Of a stretch of DNA of 64,000 bases, positions 1-9,234 are shown in pieces. Where the stretch lies: NCBI GenBank assembly GCA_019359695.1, contig JAHHGV010000011.1:62001-126000 (forward strand). Direction: 5' to 3'. This DNA is from Brasilonema angustatum HA4187-MV1. Lineage in GTDB: Bacteria > Cyanobacteriota > Cyanobacteriia > Cyanobacteriales > Nostocaceae. Position 1 is the stretch's first letter; each line of letters starts with the position of its first letter. Below the pieces are notes generated by a model that searched no databases, was not told the origin of the DNA, and saw nothing but the letters and a program-made list of their open reading frames with translations. A program made the translations under genes and the position numbers.

Positions 1-1911
1 GGAACTGTGGCGGGAGATAGGCATAATTTGTATGCACTCTATTTCATAATGGCGATCGCGAGCAATAGCTGCTGCCATCTCCAGTAGTGTCACGACTGTT
101 TCCGGATTGGCTATCGGTACTAATATTCTTCCTCTACCAGTACTCGGAGAACGCGTTTGATAAACAACATAAGAAGGTTCTGATCGCGACTTAGATTGCT
201 TGTTTTCACAATTAATATGGTTTGCTTCTGCGCGAATAATATCTGCACGGGTAATGATCCCAATCAATCTACGCCCCTCGACAACTGGTAAGCGACTAAT
301 TTGATAGCGATCTAATAAATACAGCACATCGCTGAGGCTATGCGTGGGAGTGACTGTTAAAGGATTGCTAGTCATTATTTCGGTGAGACTCGCATCTTTT
401 GGAAGGTTGCGATCGCGTATTTTTAATACATCACTTTGTGTCACAATTCCTACTAGTTTCCCTTCTTCCACTATCGGAAAACCTCGATGATGAGAACGTG
501 AAAAAGCCTCTACTGTTTCATCCAGAGACGTTTCTACTTCTAGAGTTTCTACCCGTCTTTGCATCACATCTGTTGCTTGTACTTTCGTCAGTAGTCCTTC
601 AATAGGAGCTTGTTTTTGGATAGTGATGCCACTTAGTTCTAAAAGTTTGTCATACAATGACCCAGGCACAATCTTTTCGGCAACTAAGTACGATGTCACA
701 GAGCCAATCATCAAAGGTAGCACCAGATTGAAATCTGTGGTGATCTCAAACACAATCACAATAGCCGTAAATGGCACTTTAGAAACACCACTAAAAAAGG
801 CACCCATTCCTGCCAGTGCATAAGTTGTGGGGTTACCCTCTCCCAAAGCGTAGTGCTGGAAGACACCAATAATGTATCCTAAACAAGAACCTAAGATTAG
901 ACTAGGAGCAAATAATCCTCCTGGCGCTCCTGAGCCAAATGCGACCAAGGTAAGGATAAACTGAGCGACAAAGGCAAGCGCTACGATGGAAGGATCAACT
1001 TCACCAGTGATTACAAACTGCCGTAACTCACTATTATTCCGGAAAGAAGGTGGTAGGAAAGCAACCACTACACCGGAAATAAACCCAGCTAATGCCACTC
1101 GTAACGGCAAGCTGATGTGTAAATTACGGTAAATTCCTTGACTTGCAATCAATCCACGATTAAATAATGCAGCTAGTAACCCCGCTAGGACTCCTAAAAT
1201 CAGGTAAAAGGGAATTTCTGTGACTGAGAAGGTGGTGGAGTAATGACTTGCTGCTAGATGAAGTTGTAGCCTACCACCGCCCAACAGCCGTGAGACGACG
1301 CCACCAATGAACGAGGCAATAATGGCAGTTCCTAAAGTTAATCCCGATAAATCTTGAAGTAATTCCTCGACAACAAATATCATGCCCGCAATCGGGGCAT
1401 TGAAAGCTGCTGACAACCCAGCACCTGCACCAGCGGCGATCATCTGTCGTCGATGATCTGGGGAGGTAGGAACCCAACGACTCATCCCCGCCGCCAAAGC
1501 CGCCCCAATATGAACAGTAGGACCTTGCCGCCCTAATGTCAAACCCGACCCCAAGGCGATAATAGAACTCAATAACTTTACAGCTGCCACACGCCATGAC
1601 AGTCTAACTGGTGCATTCCCAAGAGAGGCTTTGACTTGTGGAATTCCACCACCAACCGCCTCTGGTGCCAATCTCTCCACGAGTAACCCAGCCAAAAATC
1701 CAAAGCAAACACCAACGAGTGGTAAGACAAGCCACGCTGGAAATAAGTAGGAAGAATGAACTCGCCATGCTCCTAACCATCCGACGCTAAATTTAAAGAA
1801 TACAGCTGATAGAGCAGCGACGACCCCGATAACCGATGCTTCTGCGATCGCTAAACCTCTTCTAGGCTGCCACAAAGTGCGAAAGCTCTGAGTGATCACA
1901 AGAGGTAACAT
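1..1911 (-). CDS. ClC-type chloride channel with CBS pair and USP-like tail (3' end outside window)
   Basis: Integral membrane anion channel or transporter of the ClC family. I translated 637 codons from the ATG at 1911 to the left edge without a stop. The order is a hydrophobic ClC domain (about residues 20-425), two CBS domains (about 445-570), then the start of what looks like a universal-stress-like domain (from RILVPIANPE). Selectivity-filter motifs are visible: GGGIPQVK, GRQGPTVH and GSGAPGGLFAPSL. The external gating glutamate of ClC exchangers (E148 in E. coli ClC-ec1, GREGP) is glutamine here (Q129, GRQGP). The internal proton glutamate appears kept (VVEEL). Loss of the gating Glu usually means a passive, ungated chloride channel rather than a Cl-/H+ antiporter; this is inferred from mutant work on the family. 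CBS domains would sense adenine nucleotides. The family call is firm; the transport mode is inferred. Confidence 0.93.
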   Translation of the reverse strand, partial: MLPLVITQSFRTLWQPRRGLAIAEASVIGVVAALSAVFFKFSVGWLGAWRVHSSYLFPAWLVLPLVGVCFGFLAGLLVERLAPEAVGGGIPQVKASLGNAPVRLSWRVAAVKLLSSIIALGSGLTLGRQGPTVHIGAALAAGMSRWVPTSPDHRRQMIAAGAGAGLSAAFNAPIAGMIFVVEELLQDLSGLTLGTAIIASFIGGVVSRLLGGGRLQLHLAASHYSTTFSVTEIPFYLILGVLAGLLAALFNRGLIASQGIYRNLHISLPLRVALAGFISGVVVAFLPPSFRNNSELRQFVITGEVDPSIVALAFVAQFILTLVAFGSGAPGGLFAPSLILGSCLGYIIGVFQHYALGEGNPTTYALAGMGAFFSGVSKVPFTAIVIVFEITTDFNLVLPLMIGSVTSYLVAEKIVPGSLYDKLLELSGITIQKQAPIEGLLTKVQATDVMQRRVETLEVETSLDETVEAFSRSHHRGFPIVEEGKLVGIVTQSDVLKIRDRNLPKDASLTEIMTSNPLTVTPTHSLSDVLYLLDRYQISRLPVVEGRRLIGIITRADIIRAEANHINCENKQSKSRSEPSYVVYQTRSPSTGRGRILVPIANPETVVTLLEMAAAIARDRHYEIECIQIMPISRHSS

Positions 1912-1977
1912 ATTAATTCAAAATTCGCTGCCTGCGGCACGCTCCGCTAACGTTCAAAATTCAAAAATAAATATCAC

Positions 1978-2069
1978 AGGACTTACCCACGAACAACCTA
2001 ACCATAGTCATTCCAACCTCTGGGAAGCAATCGCAACCCACTGTTTTTAGTGGCGCGTGTGTAAGTCCT
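1978..2069. repeat. 92-bp MITE-like inverted-repeat element, copy 1
   Basis: The element is bounded by imperfect inverted repeats AGGACTTACCCAC and GTGTGTAAGTCCT. The same element, with similar inside sequence (a CATAGTCATT-like block, then GAAGCAATC), lies at 35962-36053. It has no coding capacity. It fills most of the 306-bp gap between the ClC gene and the PmbA-like gene; the rest (1912-1977) holds a short GC-rich repeat, and 2070-2217 shows nothing recognisable. Confidence 0.7.
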
Positions 2070-2217
2070 ATATAAATATGAAACCGCAAATGCACATAGA
2101 TAAATTATCTGTGTACATCTGTGCCCATCTGTGATTCCAAATCTCCTAAAACCAGATTTTTGCAACAAACCTATCAAGGTTATCACTTGAATCAAGAAGT
2201 CGTCACGAAATTTTTTT

Positions 2218-3531
2218 TCAATTTTGCTTCCCAGTGCTAGATAACCCTTCTACTAATAAAGATGGAGTGTAACAAGAACCGTTCCAGTCAGCATCGTCAC
2301 CCAGTTTAACTAGTTGTTTAAGAACTGTATAGACGTTTCCAGCCACCATCGTATCTTTGACGCGCCCAATAATGTGACCATTTTGGACACGATATCCCAA
2401 ATCAACGTTGATGGAAAAGTCACCAGAAATGCCGCCGTTACTTCCCAGGATTTGATCTACGATTAAGCCATCATCCAGATATTGAATCAATTGTTGTAGC
2501 GATTCATCTCCAGGCTGGATGAGGAAATTAAATAAACCAGGAGTAGGATAACTGCCTAAACCGGGGCGAAAACCATTACCTGTGGAAGCCATGTTTAACT
2601 GGCGTCCGGTGGTGCGATCGCAGTAAAAATGCTGCAACACACCATCTTGGATAAATACTAAAGATTGGGTTGGGGTACCTTCATCATCAAATGGGCAACT
2701 ATAAGGTCCTGCGTAGGGATCTTGGTAGAGGGTGAGAATTGGTGACATCACTGGTGTACCAATGCGTTCTACCCAGGGAGAAGCTTTTTCCAAGACTCGC
2801 TTGCCATTTAAAGCTGCTTGTACAGTTCCCCAAAGCATATCAGCAGCTTTAGAAGTAAACAAAACTGGAACGCGACCGTTGGGAGATGTAACATTTTCTT
2901 TTGCCCAAGCCAACCGCTGTAAAATTTGGTGAGCAACTCTGTCTGGCTGAAGGTTACCTCTTTTGGTTTGACCATCAGAAACGCTCAAAAAGTCGTCACC
3001 TCGTACCCACTCTGCTTCTACATAGCAACTCAGGGTTGTGTCGCTATAATGGCAATCTAAACCTTTGGTGTTGACAAGTCTGGTGGTTTCAACATCACAT
3101 TCCCACTCACTTGTACAAATAACATCTGGATATGCGTCGCGGATGATGGCGATCGCTTGTTTGCCCCACTCGACCAACTTTTCTATGGGTACATCTTCAC
3201 CCAGGTTTGGGTAAGAAGGCTTAGAATCACCGTTTAATTCCACTGCTTCAGGTTGATTGAGTTGACTTAAGGCTAAAGCACGTTCCACCAATGCTTGCGG
3301 TTGCACAGGGCCGTAAGCCACGGCTAATCCGGGACATCCATTGCGCCACAGCCGCAGTGCTGTGCCTTCAGATTGGCTAGTTTCCAACTGCTTGAGGCGA
3401 TTTGCCTCAAAAAACACAGGTCGAGACAGCGATTTTGACTGATAGACCTCAGCTGCTTCCGCACCCGATTTTATCGAGAGTTCCAGCAGTTGTTCCACCA
3501 GAAAATTATTTGGTAATTCTTTATACACCAT
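2218..3531 (-). CDS. TldE/PmbA-family protein (TldD partner)
   Basis: A protein of 437 aa matching the TldD/PmbA family along its length: an N-terminal alpha/beta domain starting NNFLVEQLLELSIKSGAEAA, and a C-terminal part ending in the usual glycine-rich strands (GISGDFSINVDLGYRVQNG, then VKDTMVAGNVYTVLKQL). In Enterobacteria TldD and TldE form a metalloprotease that trims peptides such as microcin B17 precursor and degrades CcdA. Only TldD carries the HExxH-type zinc site; none is visible here, so this is the TldE-like, non-metal-binding subunit. The ATG at 3531 starts at the family position. The downstream neighbour (Tab2-like) is on the same strand but 170 bp away, so an operon is doubtful. 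No TldD gene is in the window. Confidence 0.88.
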   Translation of the reverse strand: MVYKELPNNFLVEQLLELSIKSGAEAAEVYQSKSLSRPVFFEANRLKQLETSQSEGTALRLWRNGCPGLAVAYGPVQPQALVERALALSQLNQPEAVELNGDSKPSYPNLGEDVPIEKLVEWGKQAIAIIRDAYPDVICTSEWECDVETTRLVNTKGLDCHYSDTTLSCYVEAEWVRGDDFLSVSDGQTKRGNLQPDRVAHQILQRLAWAKENVTSPNGRVPVLFTSKAADMLWGTVQAALNGKRVLEKASPWVERIGTPVMSPILTLYQDPYAGPYSCPFDDEGTPTQSLVFIQDGVLQHFYCDRTTGRQLNMASTGNGFRPGLGSYPTPGLFNFLIQPGDESLQQLIQYLDDGLIVDQILGSNGGISGDFSINVDLGYRVQNGHIIGRVKDTMVAGNVYTVLKQLVKLGDDADWNGSCYTPSLLVEGLSSTGKQN

Positions 3532-3705
3532 ATTTTCTTGGCTGTGGACTTGGAAATTGGCAATAGGAAATGGATGGTTGTTAGTTGTTAGTTATCAATT
3601 GTTGATGACTAACAATTAACCACTCCCCACCAACCTTTATCCATCTAAAAAGTTTGTAAGTTGACTCCCGCTACAGCCAAGGGCTTGGCGGTGCCTTTAT
3701 CAAAT

Positions 3706-4569
3706 TTACGGCACATTGACCTCTTGCAACAGCCAAAACCCCGCAAAAGATTCTTCTTGAGGATTGGACTGTACTGCGATAAAATGCACCCCATTAGCTT
3801 TTTGCTTTGCTTCTTCAAAGCTTTTGGCTTCTGCTAGTGTTTGAGAGTTTTTGAGATTTGCCAAAATCCAGCTTTCAGTTGCACCGGTTTCTAAAAGCAA
3901 TCTCGGCTCTTCCTTATCATCTAATTTCAACCAGGCTAACTCTAAACCGGAGATCCAACCTGCGATTGGCAATGCTCTTGGTGAGAATATCAAAATACCA
4001 GGAATAGGAGTTTCAGGGGAAATTTGCGCCAATTCAAAGGGAAAAGCTTCACCAAAACCTATTTCCCACTCGTGCATTCCCGTAAATTCCGATTGTTGTA
4101 AAGTAACAAATATCCACTGCTTTCCTTCCAAAGCGTCTGGTAAGCGTTGGGGTAAAGGGTTATCTAGGCGCACAGATGGATTTGTTCCAGCTTGATAGCC
4201 CGGTTCTTGAGGATAAACTTCTTCCATCCGCTGTTCTAGCCATTGGTTAAGCAGCAAAGTGCGGCGACTTGGCTGAGCGGAAATACCTAAATCTTTGCAA
4301 GCTTTGGTAATCATATTGTTCATTTGGCGGCGGAAAAAGCGTATTCTTATTGGTGTTTTTCCTGCTTGGCTAATTGCTTCTTCCAACGCAGTCCGCAGCC
4401 ACACTGAATTCACCTCAGTGCTGGGGCAATATTTCGCAAAGCGAAAGATAGAATCAATTTTCGTTCGGGTTTCCAAAGGAGTTTCGCATACCAAAACTTC
4501 CCAAACCTTTTTCTGATTTTCGTCCAGAATCGGACGCGAGTAAAAATCAAGTTCCCAAATACTGCCCAT
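3706..4569 (-). CDS. Tab2/Atab2 family RNA-binding protein (DUF1092)
   Basis: A protein of 287 aa beginning MGSIWELDFYSRPILDENQK, the hallmark N-terminus of the Tab2/Atab2 family, with a central block RIRFFRRQMNNMITKAC and a C-terminal GFWLLQEV. In Chlamydomonas and Arabidopsis these proteins bind the psaB mRNA leader and are needed for translation of photosystem I and II subunits; the cyanobacterial homologues are assumed to act on photosystem biogenesis in the cytoplasm. Length and both ends fit the family. It appears monocistronic: upstream is the repeat zone at 4.6 kb, and the gap to the PmbA-like gene downstream has no obvious terminator. Confidence 0.9.
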   Translation of the reverse strand: MGSIWELDFYSRPILDENQKKVWEVLVCETPLETRTKIDSIFRFAKYCPSTEVNSVWLRTALEEAISQAGKTPIRIRFFRRQMNNMITKACKDLGISAQPSRRTLLLNQWLEQRMEEVYPQEPGYQAGTNPSVRLDNPLPQRLPDALEGKQWIFVTLQQSEFTGMHEWEIGFGEAFPFELAQISPETPIPGILIFSPRALPIAGWISGLELAWLKLDDKEEPRLLLETGATESWILANLKNSQTLAEAKSFEEAKQKANGVHFIAVQSNPQEESFAGFWLLQEVNVP

Positions 4570-4799
4570 GTGATGCCGTTATGATTTGGCTACTTTCTTA
4601 TATTTTCATCATACGAGGGTACAGGTAACCTTGGGACAAGTCAAAGGGAGATCAGGGGAATAAGTGAGGGAGTGGAGGAGAAAGGAGAAGGGAGCAGGGA
4701 GAAGATGAGAAAATTTTCATCCGTGACTAAATCCATAAATGTGCTGGGCTATGTAGGATAGTCTTGTAATTAATATAACATTTTACGAATGAGCGATAA

Positions 4800-5290
4800 G
4801 CGTTTGCGTAGCGCGCCCTATGCCTGCGGCACGGCTACGCCTATCGGCGCTAGCTTGCTGCCAAAGGCAGATCGCACTCTGAGATAGCAAAACTTAACAA
4901 AATTGGCGATTCAAACAGATGAGATTAAGTAGGTCGGCGTAAATAATTATCGTTGAAATAAGGCAGGGAGCCAGTGCGTTGCGGTGAGGCAGCGCGGACG
5001 CCACATGCCTAGTAGGTCTCCCAACCTAGGCATGTGGCGGAGCGCGTTAGCTCCGGCCCCCTTAGGGGCTAGCGGAACCGTTCGGCACGGGGCCGTGCCC
5101 GTTAGGCGCAGCCGTGGCGTTAGCCATAGGACTCAGGTTTTCCCCGATAGCCCTCCGGGGAGAACCTTCGGTTCCGCTTCGCTAACGCCAGTCGCCTGCG
5201 GAGGGAGACCCTCCCGCAGCGCTGGACTCACCGTAAGGCGTGGCGTTAGCCATAGGGCGTTGGGGTTCCCCCCGTTGTAGCACCTGGCTT
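4800..5290. repeat. Cluster of GC-rich interspersed palindromic repeats
   Basis: About 490 bp of GC-rich sequence, unlike the AT-rich flanks, made of short imperfect palindromes. Blocks recur elsewhere in the window: the block near 4818-4860 reappears in reverse complement near 23320-23370; the block containing GGCGCAGCCGTGGCGTTAGC near 5100-5130 reappears inverted near 40260-40290; the 'GAGCCAGTGCGTT...GCACCTGGC' bracket reappears at about 24110-24152. No gene is supported; the 98-codon open frame on the plus strand is repeat sequence. Flanking 4570-4799 shows nothing recognisable. Confidence 0.7.
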
Positions 5291-5354
5291 AACTCATCCC
5301 CCGGCTATGAAATTTTCACTCCGTTTAATTTCATAAAAAGCCGGGGGGAAATCG

Positions 5355-5475
5355 AAGTCATTAGTCCTTAGTCGCGAGTCTTAGTAGTTTTAGTTCCTAA
5401 GAGGAACCGCTGCGCTACATGATTTTTCGTATTTAATCATACTAATGACTAATGACCAATAACTAATGACTAAGG
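5355..5475. repeat. STRR-type heptamer repeats (CTAATGA-like)
   Basis: Degenerate tandem heptamers of the type TAATGAC/TTAGTCC flank a short GC-rich palindrome. This is the cyanobacterial STRR type, recurring in the window with different heptamer units. The stretch 5476-5590 between here and the antitoxin remnant shows no gene. Confidence 0.6.
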
Positions 5476-5590
5476 CGACAAGGCGACAATTCCTCCCCGC
5501 TCTAGAACGAACAGGGCAACCGAAGTCGCCTTCTGGTGAGCAGGGGGCTTTTAGCAGGGAGAGAAAAGGTTTAAGCCTTTAGGGCAAAAC

Positions 5591-5659
5591 AAAATTGAAC
5601 GTCATTACAATGAAGCAGATTTAGCTCATGATATTGAGATAATTAAAGCAGGTTTTTAG
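5591..5659 (+). pseudogene. C-terminal remnant of a UPF0175-like antitoxin
   Basis: The last 22 codons before TAG at 5657-5659 (KIERHYNEADLAHDIEIIKA then GF) resemble the C-terminus of UPF0175 antitoxins, which normally precede DUF3368 PIN toxins. The stop lies 5 bp before the GTG of the PIN gene, the usual spacing of such pairs. No start or N-terminal two thirds is found upstream, where repeats occupy the sequence, so the antitoxin was probably cut by repeat insertion or deletion. Family assignment rests on a short match plus gene order. Confidence 0.45.
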
Positions 5660-5664
5660 AAATT

Positions 5665-6156
5665 GTGACGGTTGTTTGTAATGCTACGCCATTGATAAAT
5701 TTTGCAGCTATTAATCGCCTTGATATTTTGGAGACTGCATTTGTCCAAATTGTTATTCCCCAAGCCGTCTATGATGAAACAACAGTTAGAGGATTTCCAG
5801 GATCAGAATTTGTGTTGCAAGCAATTGGTTCTAAGTGGTTGCAAGTTCGTTCAGTTTCAACTGTAGCATCCAACATACCGCCAGAATTAGATAACGGTGA
5901 ACGTGAAGCAATTGCTTTAGTACTAGAAATTGGTGAACGGCGAATTTGGTTGGATGAACGTGAAGCACGCCAAGTTGCTCAAAGTTTGGGATTATAAGTA
6001 ATTGGTACTTTAGGTGTTCTTTTATTGGCAAAAAATAGAGAGATGATTACACAAGTTCAACCCTTGCTCGATGCTATGATTGATAGCGCTCAATACTGGG
6101 TGAATCGCACTCTTTATGAACAAGTCTTACGACAAGCGGGAGAATTAATTAAGTAG
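5665..6156 (+). pseudogene. PIN-domain toxin (DUF3368) interrupted by an in-frame TAA
   Basis: From GTG 5665 the frame encodes a DUF3368-type PIN ribonuclease: VCNATPLINFA with the first catalytic Asp position replaced by Asn-Ala as in this family, then ELDNGEREAIALVLE and WLDEREARQVAQSLGL. A TAA at 5995-5997 ends the first part at 110 aa, but the same frame continues as VIGTLGVLLLAKNREMITQV through to a TAG at 6154-6156, exactly the expected C-terminus. Total 164 codons, normal for the family. The simplest history is a lysine AAA mutated to TAA. The product would lack the last PIN helix and strand and is probably inactive, in line with loss of the antitoxin upstream. Confidence 0.8.
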
Positions 6157-6332
6157 GCAACAGATGTGAACCATTCCACCAAAAAAATGACTACTCAGAC
6201 AAGCATCATATTTGGATTGTCGCGCCATCACTACCACTAGCTAAAGTTCTGCATAGCAAAACTTAACAAAATTGGCGATTCAGACGTTTGAAGGGATTAT
6301 AGTAGATGACAACGGCTGAGCGACGCCTAACT

Positions 6333-8330
6333 ATGATCTACTGTCTCAACCCCAGTTGCGAGAAGCCCCAAAATCCAGATGGTGCATATTTCTGCCAAAG
6401 TTGCGGTATACAATTGATACCTCAGTTGCGAAACCGCTATCGCATTATCCAACCATTGGGAGGGGGGGGATTTGGCAGAACTTTTTTGACAGAAGATGAA
6501 GACAAACTGAATGAGCATTGTGTTGTCAAGCAACTCGCACCGCAAGTCCAAGGAACCAGCGCCCTGCATAAAGCAACAGAACTCTTTCAACAAGAAGCGC
6601 GGCGTCTGCAACAACTTGGAGAACATCCACAGATTCCAACTTTGTATGCCTACTTTAAAGATGATAACTACTTGTATTTGGTGCAGCAGTTTATCCAAGG
6701 GCAAACTTTGCGAGAGGAGTTGAGACAACAGGGACTGTTCGGTGAGGAAAAAATTTGGGAACTGTTGAATGAACTCTTACCTGTGCTCAAATTTGTTCAC
6801 GAACATCAAGTTATTCATCGGGATATAAAACCAGAAAATATTATTCGTCGTTCCTCCGAAGATGGTAGAAAAGATTTAGTGCTAATTGATTTTGGTGTTG
6901 CCAAGCAGTTAACAGTAACTTCTTTAGAGCATACGGGTACAGTTATTGGTTCCTATGGCTATGCACCAATTGAACAAATGAAGTATGGCAGTGCATATCC
7001 AGCAAGCGATTTGTTTAGTTTAGGTGTAACTTGCTTTCATCTATTAACAGGAATTCACCCATCTGGGCTTTACATGGAACATGGCTATGGTTGGGTGATG
7101 CATTGGCGGCAATATCTCAAGTCTGGCATATCTCCAAAACTGGATCAGGTGTTAGACAAGTTATTACAAAAAGATATTGAGCCTCGTTACCAGTCCGCTG
7201 ATGAAGTTTTGCAAGACTTACGTCAAAAGCAACAACCAGAAGTCATTCCAGCAAATATGACTGCAACGCGATACACGGGGCGTCAAGCCTCCGGCTTATC
7301 GCCTTCAGCAATTTCCTTACAGTCATCAGTTTTTCCCACTGTTCCAAGCACTATTCTTCAACCAAGAACTCAGTGGAATAAATCTCTGCTAATAGGATGT
7401 TTTATTACACTTTTTGCGTTAATTGGAATTATTTCTTACTGCCAACTGTTTGGGCGAACTTCAGTCCTAACTGGACATTCAGGTGAAGTTAATTCTTTAG
7501 CATTCAACCCTAAAGGTACTACTCTTGCTAGTGGCAGTGATGACAAAACGATCAAACTTTGGAACTTCAACAGAAGAAAAGAAATTCGCACTCTTAAGGG
7601 ACATAAAGGTATTATTTATTGTGTCGCAATTAGCCGGAATGGTCAAACTCTTGTCAGTGGTAGTCAGGATAACACAATCAAAGTCTGGAATTTGAAGACG
7701 GGGCAGGAAATTCGCACTCTTAAAGGACATTCCGGTCTGATTAATTCTGTTGCTATCAGCCCAGATGGTGAAAAAATTGCCAGTGGTAGTTATGATAATA
7801 CAATCAAAGTCTGGAACTCTAAGACGGGGCAGGAAATCCGCACTCTGACGGGGCATACAAGAGAAGTTCTGTCTGTCGCCATTAGTCCGGACAATCAGAA
7901 GCTAGTTAGCGCCAGTGCAGACAGAACTATCAAAGTGTGGAATCTGAATACAGGAAAAGTTATACTCACCCTCAAAGGTCATGAAGGTGATGTGAATGCC
8001 CTTGCCATTAGCCCGGATGGTCAATTGTTAGTGAGTGGCAGCGATGATAAAACTGTTAAAGTATGGAATTTCAATACAGGAAGAGAAATACGTACTTTTC
8101 GAGAGTATGCAGCTGATGTGAGTGCGATCGCTTTCAACCCAGATGGCAAAACAATTGCTAGTGGTAGCGATGACGGTATAGTTAAAATCTGGAATCTGAG
8201 TACAGGAGAGGAAATAACCTCCTTTGGCGCACATACAAGCGAAGTTTTTGCTGTCGCTTTCAGTCCAGATGGCAAAACTTTGGTGAGTGGTGGTAAGGAC
8301 AAAACTATCAAGATTTGGCCAGTTCCTTAA
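6333..8330 (+). CDS. Zinc-ribbon Ser/Thr protein kinase with C-terminal WD40 propeller
   Basis: A cytoplasmic-facing signalling kinase of the cyanobacterial '4-Cys' group. The order is an N-terminal zinc ribbon (CLNPSC...CQSC), a kinase domain with glycine loop GGGGFGRT, lysine in VVKQLAP, catalytic HRDIKPENII and LIDFGVAK, then one transmembrane helix (about SLLIGCFITLFALIGIISYC) and seven WD40 blades ending at the stop. The seven blades would close one propeller outside the membrane, probably for ligand or protein sensing. I prefer the ATG at 6333 (MIYCLNPSC) over 6306 because the paralogue at 40858 also starts right before its ribbon. The gene is convergent with the exported-protein gene, only 10 bp away. 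Confidence 0.92.
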   Translation: MIYCLNPSCEKPQNPDGAYFCQSCGIQLIPQLRNRYRIIQPLGGGGFGRTFLTEDEDKLNEHCVVKQLAPQVQGTSALHKATELFQQEARRLQQLGEHPQIPTLYAYFKDDNYLYLVQQFIQGQTLREELRQQGLFGEEKIWELLNELLPVLKFVHEHQVIHRDIKPENIIRRSSEDGRKDLVLIDFGVAKQLTVTSLEHTGTVIGSYGYAPIEQMKYGSAYPASDLFSLGVTCFHLLTGIHPSGLYMEHGYGWVMHWRQYLKSGISPKLDQVLDKLLQKDIEPRYQSADEVLQDLRQKQQPEVIPANMTATRYTGRQASGLSPSAISLQSSVFPTVPSTILQPRTQWNKSLLIGCFITLFALIGIISYCQLFGRTSVLTGHSGEVNSLAFNPKGTTLASGSDDKTIKLWNFNRRKEIRTLKGHKGIIYCVAISRNGQTLVSGSQDNTIKVWNLKTGQEIRTLKGHSGLINSVAISPDGEKIASGSYDNTIKVWNSKTGQEIRTLTGHTREVLSVAISPDNQKLVSASADRTIKVWNLNTGKVILTLKGHEGDVNALAISPDGQLLVSGSDDKTVKVWNFNTGREIRTFREYAADVSAIAFNPDGKTIASGSDDGIVKIWNLSTGEEITSFGAHTSEVFAVAFSPDGKTLVSGGKDKTIKIWPVP

Positions 8331-8340
8331 CTCATAATAG

Positions 8341-9078
8341 CTATCGACCATTGATAATGGCGATCGTTGTTTGCAAGGATAAACCGACACTAGCTGCTAG
8401 TTCTTCTAATGCTACTTGTTCGCTTGTACTCGTACTCAGCATTTGAGTTGCGGCTGTGACATAGTCAGGATTTTCAAGATCATTAACGCTCCCACCAGAG
8501 GTTGTTTGGGAATTGAGACGATTCGCACTCAGCTTTTGCATTCGGTAAGCGGCAATTTTCGAGGCTTGATGTGCTTGGAGATATGCAACATAGTTTTTTA
8601 TGATCGCCACTCGTTTTTGGAGCTTGGCTTCATTCCAACGAGCCTCTATGATAGGTAGTTTTTTAATGCTCCTCAGAAGCTTAATCGGATCGATTGTGAC
8701 GGTGAGGGAAAAACTGTGCTCGCTGACAGATGAAACCTCAGGTAAGGTTAAATTTGTTGTCGTTTGAGACGGCGATAATTCTACGCTCACAACGTCCGAA
8801 AAAGCACTCAGTCCCATTTCAGCTTTTGTCTCCTGTACTTGAGCAGAGTTGCGCTGGGCAATGACAACTAACTGCTCAATAATTTTGAGATCTTTTTGCG
8901 TAATCTCAGTTTGAAGGGGTTCAGGTTCATTGCTGGCATTTAAGTTCTCTTTGGATGCAATTACAGGAAAAGGAGTACCGACAAGTGTGATGGTAACGAG
9001 AATGATCAAACTCTGCATCCAAGATGTTGAGAGCCATTGTGCAATCAGTATGCGGGTTGATTTAATTTGATGCACCAC
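8341..9078 (-). CDS. Exported helical protein of unknown function
   Basis: A 245-aa protein I do not recognise by family. An N-terminal hydrophobic stretch (MQSLIILVTITLVGTPFPVI, cleavage probably near IAS) points to export to the periplasm. The rest is helical: EITQKDLKIIEQLVVIAQRN, a beta-like middle (SLTVTIDPIKLLRSI), then a long helix WNEAKLQKRVAIIKNYVAYL. The combination resembles the hairpin segments of TolC-type outer-membrane factors, but it is much shorter and no barrel is visible, so I do not call it TolC. The start is uncertain: tandem GTGs at 9078/9075, or the internal ATG just before the hydrophobic segment. It ends 10 bp from the kinase gene, tail to tail. Confidence 0.6.
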   Translation of the reverse strand: MVHQIKSTRILIAQWLSTSWMQSLIILVTITLVGTPFPVIASKENLNASNEPEPLQTEITQKDLKIIEQLVVIAQRNSAQVQETKAEMGLSAFSDVVSVELSPSQTTTNLTLPEVSSVSEHSFSLTVTIDPIKLLRSIKKLPIIEARWNEAKLQKRVAIIKNYVAYLQAHQASKIAAYRMQKLSANRLNSQTTSGGSVNDLENPDYVTAATQMLSTSTSEQVALEELAASVGLSLQTTIAIINGR

Positions 9079-9234
9079 CTATAATTCATAACTCGCCTCC
9101 CTTTTGACTATATCAATAGATGACAAAAGTTATTACTAAGGACAAATATAATTTCAATTAAATGAATTTTGAATTACTTATTATCGCGGAGGCGGTAGAA
9201 TAAACCTAATTTTCCAAGCTTCCAAAGACGAAAT

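Noticed and set aside
1998-2195. 65-codon minus-strand ORF
   Set aside because: Overlaps the 92-bp inverted-repeat element and has no protein features.
4984-5280. 98-codon ORF
   Set aside because: Lies wholly in GC-rich interspersed repeats; Arg/Gly/Pro-rich composition without protein features.
8341-9078. Possible TolC-family outer-membrane protein
   Set aside because: Helical hairpin composition is suggestive, but it is far too short and no barrel strands or repeat halves are visible.
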